64,000 bases of DNA. Source: Brachynemurus nebulosus (taxonomy: Eukaryota > Arthropoda > Insecta > Neuroptera > Myrmeleontidae). The notes beneath the pieces were generated by a model that worked only from the letters and a program-made list of their open reading frames with translations, was not told the DNA's origin and did not search any database. Location: assembly GCA_035578155.1 (NCBI GenBank), contig JAPWDM010000008.1, forward strand, positions 31,653,780 to 31,717,779, given 5' to 3'. How positions within the stretch are numbered: position 1 is the first letter of the stretch; each line of letters starts with the position of its first letter. The position numbers were made by a program, and so were the translations under genes. Positions 44,500 through 56,421 of the stretch are shown piece by piece.

Positions 44500-45869
44500 T
44501 ACACGGAGAGAAAAATCATATAATTTTTGTAGATAAAATTTCAGAAAAATTATCATCCTCTGTTATAATGCGTGCGCGATCGACGACCAAAGTAAAAAAT
44601 ATGTGCTGGCATGGTAAAATTTAATGTGCTAACACAACTTTTATCACACTCTTATGCATATATGTTATAGTTTAATTCTTGTTTTCGTACTCTTTCATTT
44701 GCGCATCTGACCCGCAACCTTATGTTGCTTGGGCTGTACCTGTAAAAACTTCGAAGATGCCCGATCTTTTCTGACTTTCGATTCTTTATAATGCATACAA
44801 AAATGATTGCCAACAATATATTCTAATACTAAAGATAGTGAAGTAACAAAATGATGAATTAAACGGTGACATCCCCGTCCTCTAATACAGTGTAATGAAT
44901 ACTGATTGCTGCTTGTAAGACAGTCTAATGAATCAAAGTGCTTAGGCCGACCAGTCCGACCAAGTTGATCGTCCACACCTATGGTTGGCTATGTGACTTG
45001 CTATGAGTGAGGTACATTTCAACAGCGTTCACAACACACAACCTTCTTTCTCTTTTTTTCTTTCTACTATTAGCAGATAGCATTTCTAATATTATAATAC
45101 AGCATGGTAATTTTTGTAAGAAAAACAATTAAAAAATATTTTTTTATCGGCAATGGAACTTTTTACTGTGTTGTTTTACAAATTTTACGGAGCTAATATT
45201 ACGGAAACAATATTCTATCCTTTAAATTTTCTATGATTAATTATAATTTTTATATTTTTACCGTACAAAATTGAATATGTTCGCCTTTTACACGTCGATT
45301 GTAGTGCTGAGTAGGGATGATCGATATCCATCCATGGTAGAAAAACATCGATGTTTAACGGGAAAACATCGATGTAAAAACATCGATGTTATGTCCTCGA
45401 TAACATCGACACATCGATGTTACGAGAATAATATCGAAACTTCGATATTACTCTAAGCTGTCCAGTATTTAAAAAGTACTGTAGTTGATTTAAAACAAGA
45501 TCCATTACTTTATGGCAAGTTCTAGGATCCACTTATCCAAAAAAAATTGCCATTAAATATTTGTGTTGCACAGCAACTTCAACAGCTTCAGAGAGACCTT
45601 TTTCAAAAGCTGGGCAGTATTTGTATCAACAAAGGAACAGATTAAAAGGGAAACTGGTTTTATTTTGCTACATAACTATCAATGTTTTCGAACAAAATTA
45701 TAATGGTTGTTTATTTTGCTACATAAACATCGATGCTTTTCTTTCGATATATATATCGTATATCGATACTCTTGATGTTAATATCGATGTCAACATCGAT
45801 GTTTTTCTAATATCGATCATCCCTAGTGCTGAGCACAGTAATTTTTATATGAATTTTCTCTCCGTGTAC
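44500..45869. mobile_element. Inverted-repeat DNA element (1.37 kb), TACACGGAGAG termini, possible 4-bp duplication
   Basis: Both ends read inward TACACGGAGAGAAAA(A/T)TCATATAA, about 24 bases, and both are flanked by CTAT. The terminus resembles that of the element at 7.5-8.2 kb. A hAT element has inserted into it. The 93-codon minus-strand frame at 44,695-44,976 has no recognised domain. Superfamily is not assigned. Confidence 0.8.
45312..45825 (+). mobile_element. hAT element remnant (514 bp) with 8-bp duplication, CATCGATGTT subterminal repeats
   Basis: The ends TAGGGATGATCGATAT are exact inverted copies, and GTGCTGAG flanks both sides (45,304-45,311 and 45,826-45,833), the 8-bp duplication expected for hAT. 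Near each end CATCGATGTT and its variants repeat several times, likely transposase sites. The middle (45,555-45,650) still encodes CTATSTASERPFSKAGQYLY then QQRNRLKGK, the C-terminal dimerisation motif of hAT transposases, so this copy derives from an autonomous element by internal deletion. Confidence 0.95.
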
Positions 45870-45922
45870 TATCTAAATTGAACCAGTTTGTATTAAACTA
45901 CATTTCCTACAAAAAGTCGTTA

Positions 45923-46222
45923 AATCCCACCAAAAACATAAACGTGAAAAATGGGCAAGTTCATGATAATTGAATAAAATTACATTGAATAAAGGTACAT
46001 GATAAATGAATAAAAACTCACCATGTTCCAATTAAAAATTTCTATTATTTACCTTAAAAAAGCTTGAGGTATATTTTTTAAAACAATTTATTTTATCCCG
46101 ATTTTACACGGAAAATATGTTTGAACCTTGACAGTTTATTTTGATTTCAACTCTATTTCAGGCTAACACAATATACCTAATAGAACTTGCCCATTTTTCA
46201 CATTTATGTTTTTGGTGGGATT
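45923..46222. mobile_element. MITE (300 bp) with about 40-bp inverted termini
   Basis: AATCCCACCAAAAACATAAA and the following GTGAAAAATGGGCAAGTTC at the left are matched almost exactly by their complements at 46,180-46,222. No coding sequence. The target duplication is not clear. Confidence 0.88.
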
Positions 46223-46976
46223 ATATTCTCTTTGTGACCTAGAAAATGTTCATTATAAGTTTGTATTAGTATGACACTGGTGCACACAACCAGTTTCGGT
46301 ATAATTATTAATTTATTATATATAGTTATATATAATTCCTAAAGGTGTAAACTAAAATCAGAGTAAATAAATCGCTTATCGAAATTTTGTACACAGGATG
46401 TGTTGTTTCTTACTCGAAAGTGCAATAGGTGAAAATTCGACGGACCGCAAATTAGTTTCGGTAAGTATGTATATATAACAATTAATTATTTACTGAATGA
46501 CTTAATCCCCAGGAGGTTTATGGTCATCAATTTAAGGTTTTTTTGTTCTAATCGAGTCGTGGCAAGGGACTTGTAAAGGATGGAGAGATTATTAAGAAGG
46601 TTATTAATTTTGTTTAAAAAATGGAAAGAATGATGTAAACGCAAAAAAGTGAATAGAGACGGAAAAGATTTTCTCTTTTGTTGGTTGCTTCTGTAACCTA
46701 AACTCATCCGAAAATGAAATTTTTGATTCATTTCGAAACGATACCTATATTTTTTGGATTAGGTGCGTTGAAGTAAATTTTTAAATCGGTGATTTTCACA
46801 ACGGAATTGTTCGGTAGTATAGGTTACTTTGAATAAGACTTGACCATCTGCTACTGAAAAAGAAACTGGCAAGCGCGTGTTGGACGCGCATGAATTCAAG
46901 GTTCCGTATAGACTGTAGCTGTGGAGATTCTCACAACTTTCGGGATAAAATATAACAAATTTATTACTCTTTACTA
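46223..46976. other. Gene-free spacer
   Basis: Short frames only; no domain recognised. Confidence 0.6.
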
Positions 46977-47181
46977 CAGTGACTGTATAATATTCTTTAT
47001 AACAGTGTGGCCATTGGAACCATATCCGCCATATTCAGGCCAAATTTGAAATGAGTAACCGTAGTAACAGAATAAACAAGGTATACAAATTCAATGCATT
47101 TGGGCTGAAAATGGCGTCAACCAATAAAAAACTAGACCTACTAATGGCCACACTGTTATCAAGTATATTATAAAGTCACTG
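46977..47181. mobile_element. MITE (205 bp), TA-flanked, CAGTGACT termini
   Basis: CAGTGACTGTATAATATTCT and, inverted, CAGTGACTTTATAATATACT continue as matching arms through AACAGTGTGGCCATT (about 40 bases), and both ends abut TA. Size and TA duplication suit a Tc1/mariner-type MITE. Confidence 0.88.
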
Positions 47182-49353
47182 TACTCTTCACTATAAAAAT
47201 AGATAAGTATATTCGACAGTGTTTCTTGAGGCGTTGTAACGATGTATTAACATCTCTAGAATGATATCCAAAAGGAATTTCGGTTGCGGAAATATTTCAA
47301 AAATCGTGTTCAAGGGATTAAAAAATTTAAAAACGCCGCTCCACTTTGCGTACTATTTTAGTATGGAGTGTAGAATATAAGAGGGACTATCTTGTGCGGA
47401 AAACAATAGAAAAATAGTTCAAAAAGTGTCCCGTTTTAAATAATAAGTAACAGTTCAAAAACTCACCAGAATAGCGCTCGAGTAGCAACAGAGTATAGTG
47501 ATTTTTTTGTTTTGAGTTTTATAAAAATTTTTAAAATAATAAAACTATTATATGTAACAATTATAATAAAAAAACAATAATTACATAACAACGCGGATGT
47601 TTTTCTTTCCTTGTTTACTTCTCTAAATTTACCCTTTTGCGACAGTAGCGCCGTCACTATTTACGCCTTTCTATGGACAGTTTTTGATACAGAAATGCTC
47701 TTGATATCTACCCTCCATATATTTTAAATTCTCTTAGCTGAGTCGATAACATTTTTTCATTACAAATCAGTTATATTTCCGTAAATAACTCATAGATAGC
47801 GTTAGTAATAGGCATAAATACACAAAATACATAAAACGATAAATACCTTTTGAAACGTTTTTGAAGACGCTTGGGGAGCGAGAAAAATCCAGTAATTATC
47901 ATTCGATTGATCCGAAATCTTCGAAAATGTTTAAATTTTACACAAGAAAGCACTGTCAAAATGCGCAGATAAAAATAGCACAGTTCTTAGGTACCAGTAA
48001 AAAGTTATTTGAACAAAAAGAAATTTGGAATTAGAGGATTTTTGGTAATAGCTCTTAAACTACATGGAATTTTGGAAGTTCAGTGATAGTATTCAACGCG
48101 TCTATTGCTTCTGTACATTAGGGACACCTGTATATCAGACGATGGTACACGCGAAAATAAGTTTTAATCTCAACTTATCAATACATAGAACACTACAAAA
48201 ACTATGAGGGTGTTACAAATGAACATACATGACAAAATTATAAGAATTTGAACAGTTTTCTACAGAACCCTTGAAATTCCCACATAGTCTTTCAACATAA
48301 TTTATGTAAAGAAAATCTAATTTTTACTTCTGATCCCCATGAGACTTTCCTTTTCGAAATGGTTACTTTGTCGAAAAGTTGAAAACTTTTTTTTTGTAAA
48401 GATTTAATTTTATTTGATTATCTGCGTATCCGATGGACAATTCGTTACATTCTTCCGCCAATAAAAAGGAGAAAAACAACTTATAAATCACCCCCTAGAA
48501 TTCGATACACATGTGTCGATTTCATTGCGTGTAACATACTAGTTTAGGCGTAGATACATACATACACATACATATAAAGTAACTTTGTTAATAACAAATA
48601 CACTGGTCATTTCCCTTGGGAGTTTAGTTTCTTGGTTATATCAACAGTATGTGTGTATGTATTGTATGTGTTCATTCCTGTATATTAATATCAAATTCGC
48701 AACTGGGTTGGTTCGTTGTACCTACATAGTCTCCGGTTCTTTCTCAACAAATTCAATAATTTGCACCAAAACATAGTTAGGTTTATTAGTTTTTTATAAC
48801 TTTCAAAATTGTTATAGTTTTTCGTGGAAAAAAACATTTTTTTCTTCATAAATCAACAACACAAAAAGTGTGTGCATTCTCAAGTTTTCTACTAATCGAT
48901 CAGGGGTTTCAAACTTTGTTCTCCCACGTACAATTTTTTCTTTTTTACAAAAGCTTAGAAGTTACGAATGATATAATGTAGCAGAAAAATATTCAGTTAC
49001 GGGTGGACGACTTTCGCTTGCATGTAAATAAAATTTTAATCAAAAATAAGCTTACTAGCTCATATAAACATCATTTACTTATATGCAAGTATATTTTTGT
49101 GCAAATTTATCGGCATAAATAATAATGCACTGTCACTGGGGGTTGCACATAGCTTTTTAGAATTTCGTGGTAGTTAACAATGAAATCCTCATGAATTCGT
49201 GATTTCTGTCATTGCGGAAGTGGTTTACTCACACTTGACTACTTTGTAATACTCAGTGCGCATCTTGCGAAATTTGAGAGACAGTGTCCTTTCTTAAAAA
49301 AACTATTGCTGACGTTTTTTAAACTCATAATATTGTCAACAAATTAAAGTAAG
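47182..49353. other. Gene-free stretch with a dispersed repeat
   Basis: AAACGCCGCTCCACTTTGCG near 47,332 resembles AAACGCCGCTTCACTGAGCG near 54,933, with similar flanks, so part of this is a dispersed repeat. No coding region is supported. Confidence 0.5.
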
Positions 49354-49788
49354 AAATGGAGGGCACAGGGGAAAAACAATCATAGTCACAAAAAGTAAAA
49401 AATGCCAAAATTGATGCTGTTATGTTGGCAGTATGCAGAATATTCACCCCGTGCTAATATTACACGTTAAAATCAAACATATGTGTAGTCCGTGATATGC
49501 AGGGGAAGAACAAATTTTTGTTGCTGAAAAATGCACATATAATACATGATTCAATGTCAAATTTCACGAAAACGGTTAGGCGTTTATTTTCTGTTGGCAT
49601 GGCATCTTCTAGCTTACTATATTAGTAATAACCACCGAAAGTTTGAATCAGATCCTATGCGTGGTTTTCAGGCAACAGATTTTTATGTTGAAAAATGCGC
49701 GATTCACACTCTAAAGTTTAAAACGCTCCCTTGAAAAATTTACTTTTTATGACTATTATCGTTTTTCCCCTGTACCCTTCAAATGTTT
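49354..49788. mobile_element. MITE-like element with about 45-bp inverted termini
   Basis: The left GGGCACAGGGGAAAAACAAT... and the right end, inverted, GGGTACAGGGGAAAAACGAT... stay similar through ATAGTCA(C/T)AAAAAGTAAA. Nothing coding inside; ends approximate. Confidence 0.7.
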
Positions 49789-50159
49789 TAACCACAGAAT
49801 TATCTAAGTACTGAACTACGAAATCCTGATTTAAAACGTGTTTAATACGTACTTAATGAATTTTATTCGTATTTGTAACAGATTTTTATACAAACAGGGA
49901 TTTTGTGCTTGAACTACATCTTATCTCAAATTTCGTGTCTTTTCATACTATTAATGTCATGCTTGTACAACGCTGCGACACTATGCTGTACCATGTTAAC
50001 AATTCCATATAAAGTGTATTAATTTTCAAAATTGTGTACCAGTTGGACGTTACGCCATTATAGATTATCACCGTCAACGTGTTATTATACACACTTTTTT
50101 CATAAAGTAGTCGAAACCTAAGCTGTGGGCTATTTTTTAAGTTAACAATTAATGCGAAC
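49789..50159. other. Gene-free spacer beside the palindrome
   Basis: An 89-codon minus-strand frame (49,943-50,212) enters the palindrome and matches nothing known. No other feature seen. Confidence 0.5.
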
Positions 50160-52268
50160 AAAGAGTCTGGAACCATTACCATAGGTGAATTTGCCCAAGA
50201 AATGAAATTCAAGGATATGTATGCGATTGTGTAGCTTAGTGAAAGAGTAAACCATACGTATGGATTTTTCTCAATATCTTTACATTTCGCGGAGTTATAA
50301 TACCAAATACCAAAAAATAGTGGTCTTATTCAAACTTTTTTTTCTCGTAAACTATTATAGATAAAACGATGAAACAAAATCCATATTGTTTGCTATGTCC
50401 AGTACTTTATTATATATTTTTTTCATTTAAAATGGACATTAAATACCCTTTATAAAATATGAAAAAAAAATTCATTAGATTTTTTTAGCTACTTGTACAA
50501 GAGTGACCACTTTCTTATTACTACCAAAAGAAAGCTCGCAAGCACTTCTCTGACCTCCCTGAATTTTATTTTGGTCAAAAGGGTGGAACATACTGAAAAA
50601 AAATAAAAACATATATATTTGGTGATGTTCATGGTATGTGTATGTGCAGGTACAGGTCAACAAATCTGACTTTACCTCTTCAAGGTCATTAAAAATGCAT
50701 TCTTAAAGAAGTGAGATAGTACTTAATATAAAGAAAAAATGACCTTGAAGCGGCAAAGTCAGATTTGTTGAACTGTACCTACTTGTTTTTGAATTATGTT
50801 TTTAAGAAATATTTTGAATGAATAAATGAATCATTGAATGTTTTTTTTTTTTTATTACATGAGAATCTGATGCCTGCTCTACACTCTCGATCGAAGTTCC
50901 TCGACGAAGTAATCGCTAAAGTTGGCTGAAGTCGGAATACCGTTATAACACCAGCCAGGAAGAACCATGAAATGACCTTCTACACTCTCGTACTCGGTCC
51001 ACTTTGCGAGAATTGAGAGTAGGCATAAGGAATCTAATATGTTTTATCTTCAAAATGTAGACTCATACCAGATAGGAGTTTTAAAAAATAATCAGCTACG
51101 AATCAAGAACTAATTTTTTTCATTGCTTTTAACATACTTCTCAAGTCTACAATTTTAAATTCACTGATGAAGTTAAATACATCACTAATTGATCAAGTAA
51201 ACAGTTTTAGTTTACCTAACGGGTAAGTAAAAATGTTAGTTGGATTTACTTGCGAAATAATTGTAGAACTGAGTAATACGTTAAAAACAATGAGAGAAGT
51301 TAGTTCTTTTTTCGTAACTAATTGTTTCTTAGAATTCCGATATGAAAAAAGTCTACATTTTGAAGATAAAACATATTAGATTCCTTATGCTTACTCTCAA
51401 TTCTCGCAAAGTGGACCGAGTACGAGAGTGTAAAAGGTTATTTCATGGTTCTTCCTGGCTGGTGTTATCACGGTATTCCGACTTACGACACGGTAGCGCT
51501 TACTTCGTCGAGGAACTTCGATCGAGAGTGTAGAGCAGGCATCAGATTATCATGTAATAAAAAAAAAAAAAAAAAAAAAAAAAAAACATTCAATGATTCA
51601 TTTATTCATTCAAAATATTTCTTAAAAACGTAATTCAAAAAGAAGTAGGTACAGTTCAACAAATCTGACTTTGCTGCGTCAAGGTCATTTTTTCTTTATA
51701 TTAAGTACTATCTCACTTCTTTAAGAATGCATTTTTAATGACCTTGAATAGGTAAAGTCAGATTTGTTGACCTGTACCTGCCCATACACATACCATGAAC
51801 ATCACCAAATATATATGTTCTTATTTTTTTTCAATATGTTCCACCCTTTTGACAAAAATAAAATTCAGGGAGATAAGGGAAGTGCTTGCGAGCTTTCTTT
51901 TGGTAGTAATAAGAAAGTGGTCACTCTTGTACAAGTAGCTAAAAAAATTTAATGAATTTTTTTTTTCATATTTTATAAAGGGTATTTAATGTCCATTTTA
52001 AATGAAAAAAATATATAATAAAGTACTGGACATAGCAAACAATATGGATTTTGTTTCATCGTTTTATCTATAATAGTTTACGAGAAAAAAAAGTTTGAAT
52101 AAGACCACTATTTTTTGGTATTTGGTATTATAACTCCGCGAAATGTAAAGATATTGAGAAAAATCCATACGTATGGTTTACTCTTTCACTAAGCTACACA
52201 ATCGCATACATATCGTTGAATTTCATTTCTTGGGCAAATTCACCTATGGTAATGGTTCCAGACTCTTT
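50160..52268. repeat. 2.1-kb palindrome (foldback) with arms of about 950 bp
   Basis: From AAAGAGTCTGGAACCATTAC at the left edge to its complement ending at 52,268, the two halves are reverse complements with few changes; identity falls off only near the centre (about 51,120-51,295). Each arm encodes the same accidental 62-codon frame. The right arm has an A-run of about 29 bases at 51,558-51,586 where the left has about 13 T, so the arms have slipped independently. No transposase or reverse transcriptase is seen. Confidence 0.93.
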
Positions 52269-52577
52269 ATTCTTAATATGACAGTTTTTTAGAGGATGTA
52301 TGATTTATTTTGTAACACATACAAGTTTTGAATGCGTACTCTATTAGGCAAAATTTTCGGTGGTCTCAGGCTTATATTTAGCGAATGAAAATTTTTTCTG
52401 AGAGAATCATAATTTCGATCTTTATATATACATATTGCTATAGTTACAATAGCCGCTTTTTGAATTTTATTTTCTGAAATTAACATTACATTTTTTATTA
52501 AAACATGTATTCAAATTTTTAAATATGTATATTTTTAGAAATTCCATAAATATTTTTTTTGTTGATAAATCAAAATT
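52269..52577. other. Upstream region of the RhoGAP-like gene
   Basis: A/T-rich, no frame of note. It would contain the promoter and 5' leader; no TATA box can be singled out. Confidence 0.4.
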
Positions 52578-54228
52578 ATGACGGACGTGTGTATTTTCGA
52601 AATTTGTGATCATATAAAACCAGTCATTAGGAAGCGTTTGAAAAATTTTGGAATTAAAATTAAATCTGATGTCAAGATTAAAAAAATCAAGGTAATCGTA
52701 GCAAATCTATCGAACTTTTGGTGATGAAATTAGAAGCTGTGTCAGTTAGAACATGCACGTATATATCCATTTGGTGATAAAAAAAACCAACTACCTATCC
52801 AAACTATGTGATAATTGTCCGAGCTGAAACACCTTCTAATTTCAGCACCAGAGCATGCAAAAGTCATACCTTTGTCATTTTTGCATTTTCTACCTTTTCA
52901 AATGTGGCGAATTTACTGTCTACGTTGTCATACGACATTTTTCTTTCTAACCGGTAAAAACGAATCAAACTTGGTGGAAATTTTTAATTGTGAAAAGTTA
53001 AAGTCGGCACGGATATTTTTATTTTCAAAAGCTCAAATATTAATATTTTACACATTTTTTAATATTGATAACTGTATGGTATGGCACATTTTTTAAAGCA
53101 ACTTATTGTATTAGCGAATTTTATTTATTTATAGAACACGATAAAAATAACAGAACAATACGAAACACAGATGAGTAAGGAACTTAAATGGTTAACTGCC
53201 AAAGAGCAAAGGGCAAAAATCTTTAAATAAAAAAAAATACTAATAATTGCGTTAATTTAATTGTTATATCAAAAATGTCATTAACATTAAAAGTATGATA
53301 ATTAATAATCAAATGCAATTATTTTTAATAAAAATATGTGTGCTGGGTTTAACTCTTTAAATACAATAAGTTTCATTTATATGTGAAATATCGAAATTAT
53401 TGTATAACAACGTAGACTGCATTCTAGCCTTAAATGCTGCTCAAAACATTGAAATTTCTGCCTCCAGGCACTAAATGACGCAGAGCAATTTTTTGGCAGA
53501 CCTTTATCAACGTTAGTTCAGAAAGAAATAAATCTTCAAAACGGTTGTATAGTAAAAATACCAGAATTCCTTGAAGATTTATGTACTTTTATATTGAATA
53601 ACAAGAAAACAGAAGGTATATTTTTCAAAAGCAAAGATGATGAGAAACTAGAAAAAATATTGGTAGCTACCAGAATTTTTCTCTTTTTTCCAAAAGAATA
53701 ATCAAAACTATGCTTTTTGGCAGAATCACTTGGAAGTGGCGGGGGAAATACATACAGATAGTAGCGTGCATGATGTCATCGAAATATTGAAAATTTTTCT
53801 CCTACAATTACCCGAACCAATAATACCCCACTATTTACATCCATTTTTTGTACAAAGTCTTCATATTGATGGCAGCAATTCGAATTATGTAATTTTAATG
53901 ATATGCCTCCTGATCCCTCATGACCAGTTGGCCGTATTAATATATTTAATGGAATTTGCCAAACAAATTATCGAAGCTGGTGAATGGAATAAAATTTATC
54001 CACAATCTTTGGCTATAATTTTGGCGCCGCTAATAATGCCTGTTGAGAAGAGAATTTCGGGCCGTACCAGTAGTGACCGAGTCACAAAGCATGTGCAGCA
54101 ACATACTCAAATTATTTATTTGTTGATGGAAAATGTGGATAAAATTGGAATAGTACCACCGGATATTTTAGAACTGTTTAATAAGAAACATAAACGGAAA
54201 CATCATCAGAAGTCAGTGACATCTAATT
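52578..54228 (+). CDS. RhoGAP-domain protein, ARHGAP11-like, catalytic residues replaced (spliced)
   Basis: Exons inferred: 52,578-52,691 (38 codons, start ATG), 53,468-53,662 (65 codons) and 53,724-54,228, all joined in phase 0 at GT/AG borders; about 271 residues to the last donor. Exon 1 ends a helix with RKRLKNFGIKIKS, like the N-terminus of ARHGAP11 proteins. Exon 2 starts the RhoGAP fold (FFGRPLSTL, VKIPEFLEDLC, TEGIFFKS); exon 3 holds EILKIFLLQLPEPIIPHYL and later WNKIYPQSLAIILAPLIM. In active RhoGAPs GIFR supplies the arginine finger, but here Phe stands there (residue 91), and the usual Arg after LLKxFL and the Asn of NLA are also changed, so GTPase stimulation is unlikely. If the last donor is not used, the frame ends at 54,299. 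A downstream exon may join V-ATPase E. Intron 1 contains a MITE-like repeat. Confidence 0.75.
52715..52870. repeat. MITE-like inverted repeat within the RhoGAP intron
   Basis: TTGGTGATGAAATTAGAAGC at 52,717 has an inverted partner CTTCTAATTTCAGCACCAGA near 52,832. The same GGTGATGAAATTAGAA word is in the MITE at 39.9 kb. Confidence 0.5.
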
Positions 54229-54299
54229 GTAAGTTTTTAAACATAAGGCGTAACATCATTTTGAAAAAAATTCATTTTTTGTGGACTCTACGTAAGTAG

Positions 54300-55300
54300 T
54301 TGTTCCGAGATAGTCAGGTACAAAAGTATATCTCAGCGAAAAATTTCCTTTTATCAAAAATTAAATACTGTATTAATATTCTCTAGTTATTATATTTGTA
54401 TACTACTTGTTTTTTTAATTTCCGCGCGCTTTCATTGTAGCAGTATAAAAGCATTGTTGAAAAGGTGTTGTAAAAACGTTGTAAAATGATGTTTATAATT
54501 TATATTTCAAAAACAGCGTTGTCAGTAATTTTTATTTCTTATTAAATATAGTTTGTAACTTTGTATTTTATAACATATTAAATTTTTATCAAATTCCTTT
54601 GACACGTTTTCATTTTATTCAAAAAAATGGAGTCTTCCCATAAGAGCTTGTATTAAAATTGCAAAACTTTCAAATCGTTTTTCCCAAAATTGGGGTAGTC
54701 AATTTTAATCGGAATAGGCTCGTATTATTTGTATTGAAATTAAATAAATATCTAGAGAAGTTTGAAAAAATCCATTGAATAAAATCGTATTATCGACCAA
54801 CTACCTTAAATGGTGAACAAGCATCTCAAGAATGGAATTCAACAGGAATTATGACTGCGAAAATATTTTACAAATAGTTTTGAACTCGATTTCTAAAACG
54901 ACTTCGACTGCGGAGTGGTTAGAAACGTTCAGAAACGCCGCTTCACTGAGCGTAGCATTTTGGGTTCTCTCAGCTTGTCGATAAATATTTTTTCCGTTTT
55001 ATTCCTATACGTAACTCTCAGATTGATAGATAAAAACACACAAAGCCATAAACACGTTTTCCAAAACAGTGGGCAACATAACTTTAGCTGTTCTGTTCGA
55101 TTAACTTGAAATTTTACCTGTAGCTTTAAACAGATTATGTAGGACCGTATGCAAGATTTTTGAAATTGGTTGAATTTTGAAATAAATAGTTTATGACCAA
55201 ATTAAGGTTGATTTTTTCAATGATTTTCAAAACTTTGTTATGGGTATGCGTTAAAAATTTTTTCTGTAAAATCTTTTTTTTGCCATTTTAAGTGATGTAA
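54300..55300. other. Region between the RhoGAP and V-ATPase E exons
   Basis: Non-coding; either an intergenic region or a long intron. It holds a dispersed-repeat piece at about 54,860-55,080 related to 47.3 kb. No canonical end for the RhoGAP transcript stands out. Confidence 0.4.
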
Positions 55301-55384
55301 CGCCTTAAGTCATCTCCTACGTGTCTGCTTATGATAATTTTTGCCTTTCTTAAAGCTGAAGAAGAAGCAAAGAAGAATGCTGAT

Positions 55385-56421
55385 ATGACCAAGTTAATAG
55401 ACCAAGAAAAAAAGGTATAATCCGAATGCCTACAATTGAAATTTCTTTTAAAAAATCTTTCTCTTCTAGTTAAAATACATGATTGACTACATCAATCAAG
55501 AAGCTTCGGAGAAAGTGTTTGAAATAGAATCAAAGACTGAGGCTGATTTTGAAGCAGCCAAAAAGGAAATAGTTAAAGCAGAGATAGAAAGAATTAATGA
55601 AGAATATAAGAAAAAAGAAGCAAATGTGTTGTTCAAGAAAAAAGCACAGGAAATTTCACTTAAAACTAATGCAAAGAATTCAGTCTTAACCGTCCAGTTT
55701 GACATTATTAGGGATATTATCGAAGAAACTAGAAGTGCTTTGGATGCTATTTCAAAACCATCGTTACCATTATACAAAAATGTATTAATATTACTCATTA
55801 ATGAGGCTTGTCTTATGGTAACGATCATTACTTTTACACATGATCATTTCTCAATATTCTTACCACGAACAGTGTTAGTCAATTTCTAGTATCGTATATT
55901 AGACATAATCCAAAACAAAAGAAAATGAACAATACTATTTCTTACAAAAACTAAGTGCAACCGCCGAAGTTTATGCTCATTTTCGTTTGTTTTGGGTCAT
56001 GTCTAATAAATGTAACTAAAAATTTTCCAAATTTTTGTTGGTACGGATACTGGGAAAAAGCCAGAAATTTAACATTACCACAAAATTATTTCAGATATAT
56101 GAACCTCTTTTAATTGTACACGTTCGAAAATGCGACCTACAACTAGTTCAATCAATTGTGAAAACCTGCGAAGAATTGTATTTTGATGAAACAGATACAA
56201 AAATTGAAATTCGAATTGATGAAAAAAAATTTTTGAGTCCAGATTCGTGTGGAGGAATCTATGCAGAAAATTTTAACGGTGCAATTACAATAGATAATTC
56301 ATTAAGTAAACGTTTAAATTTAATTGCCGAAAAATGTTTACCAGAAATACGAGCAGCATTATTTGGATCAAAAGAAAATCGAAAATTTTTAGTCTGTGGA
56401 ATAAATTTGAATAAAAACTAG
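55385..56421 (+). CDS. ATP6V1E: V-type proton ATPase subunit E (divergent paralogue, spliced)
   Basis: Three exons inferred: 55,385-55,414 (10 codons from ATG, donor GTATAA), 55,470-55,817 (116 codons, acceptor TTCTAG, donor GTAACG) and 56,095-56,421 (108 codons and stop, acceptor TTTCAG), all in phase 0, giving 234 residues; the family is about 226. Subunit E forms the peripheral stalks (stator) linking V1 and V0 in the proton pump of endomembranes. Hallmarks are LKYMIDYINQEASEK (11-25), the long Glu/Lys coiled coil to about residue 100, FLSPDSCGGI, and near the end LPEIRAALFGSKENRKF. The first intron falls just before LKYM, which I recall as the ancestral position. Many core residues differ from typical insect E subunits, so this may be a tissue-specific second copy. 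An earlier in-frame ATG lies at 55,331, before the inferred splice acceptor. Confidence 0.88.

Noticed and set aside
53135..53230. Candidate extra RhoGAP exon after a TTTATAG acceptor
   Set aside because: Phase fits exon 1, but the frame ends in TAA with no usable in-phase donor to the next exon, so it could at most be an alternative end.
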